Origin: Paenibacillus aceti
GTDB taxonomy: Bacteria; Bacillota; Bacilli; Paenibacillales; Paenibacillaceae
NCBI RefSeq assembly: GCF_003614185.1
Contig: NZ_KZ987724.1
Location: 2,862,171 to 2,926,170, forward strand
DNA: 64,000 bases
Reading direction: 5' to 3'
Shown: positions 63,789-64,000 of the stretch, piece after piece
Numbering within the stretch: position 1 is the stretch's first letter
Layout: each line of letters opens with the position of its first letter
The notes under the pieces: model-generated
The model's database searches: none
Told to the model about the DNA's origin: nothing
What the model saw: only the letters and a program-made list of their open reading frames with translations
Made by a program: the position numbers and the translations under genes

Positions 63789-64000
63789 ACCGTTCACTTC
63801 CTTACTTCAAGTTCAATAGCCATCGTTGCATAACATCAATTAACTCATAATGTGAATACAGCTCATTTCCACCATACACCATACACCCTACAATGTAACA
63901 GAACTGTATTCCTAGATTGTTCAGCCACTCCTTCTATTCTAGCACACCGAAAGTAAAAAACATTTATAATCATTCTTTCGCTTCCAAATGCTGACTATAT

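Overview
The window reads as a stretch of chromosome from a Paenibacillus-like member of the Bacillales. The evidence is groES-groEL with a CIRCE operator, an alaS T-box, GlcT-type antitermination of the PTS genes, a spore-coat transglutaminase homologue, a flotillin with its NfeD partner, and a block whose order follows the Bacillus subtilis yrr/yrv region. The very long decapeptide-repeat protein with a tail ending in WIAIG also resembles proteins I associate with Paenibacillus. No rRNA, tRNA, CRISPR array, transposase or prophage was seen. Almost all genes are on the minus strand. The plus-strand exceptions are an AraC regulator, an acyltransferase, ilvD and mnmA.

0-9 kb: groEL (cut by the window edge) and groES; a secreted DUF4163/DUF3298-like protein with a copper amine oxidase N-like tail; a three-gene signalling unit (FG-GAP lipoprotein, OmpR-type regulator, histidine kinase); the two-subunit iron-sulfur L-serine dehydratase; and a YhaM-type 3'-5' exoribonuclease. 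8.9-17.5 kb: a 1448-residue repeat protein, an MFS transporter and a large DUF2339 membrane protein. 17.6-24.6 kb: a DsbB/DsbA-like thiol oxidase pair, ptsHI preceded by an antitermination leader, glcT, and nfeD-floT behind a SigW-like promoter.

25-39 kb: galKET with a divergent AraC-family regulator; transglutaminase Tgl; a sirtuin; a HAD phosphatase; a membrane acyltransferase; ilvD; a polysaccharide deacetylase; and a class B penicillin-binding protein. 39-49.7 kb: a chemoreceptor, two U32-family tRNA-hydroxylation proteins, mltG, two small DUF1292 proteins, ruvX, ireB-like and alaS with its T-box leader. 49.9-56 kb: a complete ribose operon rbsRKDACB behind one promoter with a LacI-type operator. 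56.4-64 kb: an AI-2E family transporter, a small zinc-ribbon protein, a PRC-barrel protein, a cysteine desulfurase, cymR, mnmA and rarA.

The least explained material lies in two places. The first is the giant protein, with about 120 ten-residue repeats nested in 40- and 110-residue units. The second is the intergenic DNA, which holds at least three families of palindromic repeats. These include two 183-bp elements in inverted orientation flanking cymR/mnmA, with degenerate copies elsewhere; one copy appears to have become the terminator of the ribose operon.
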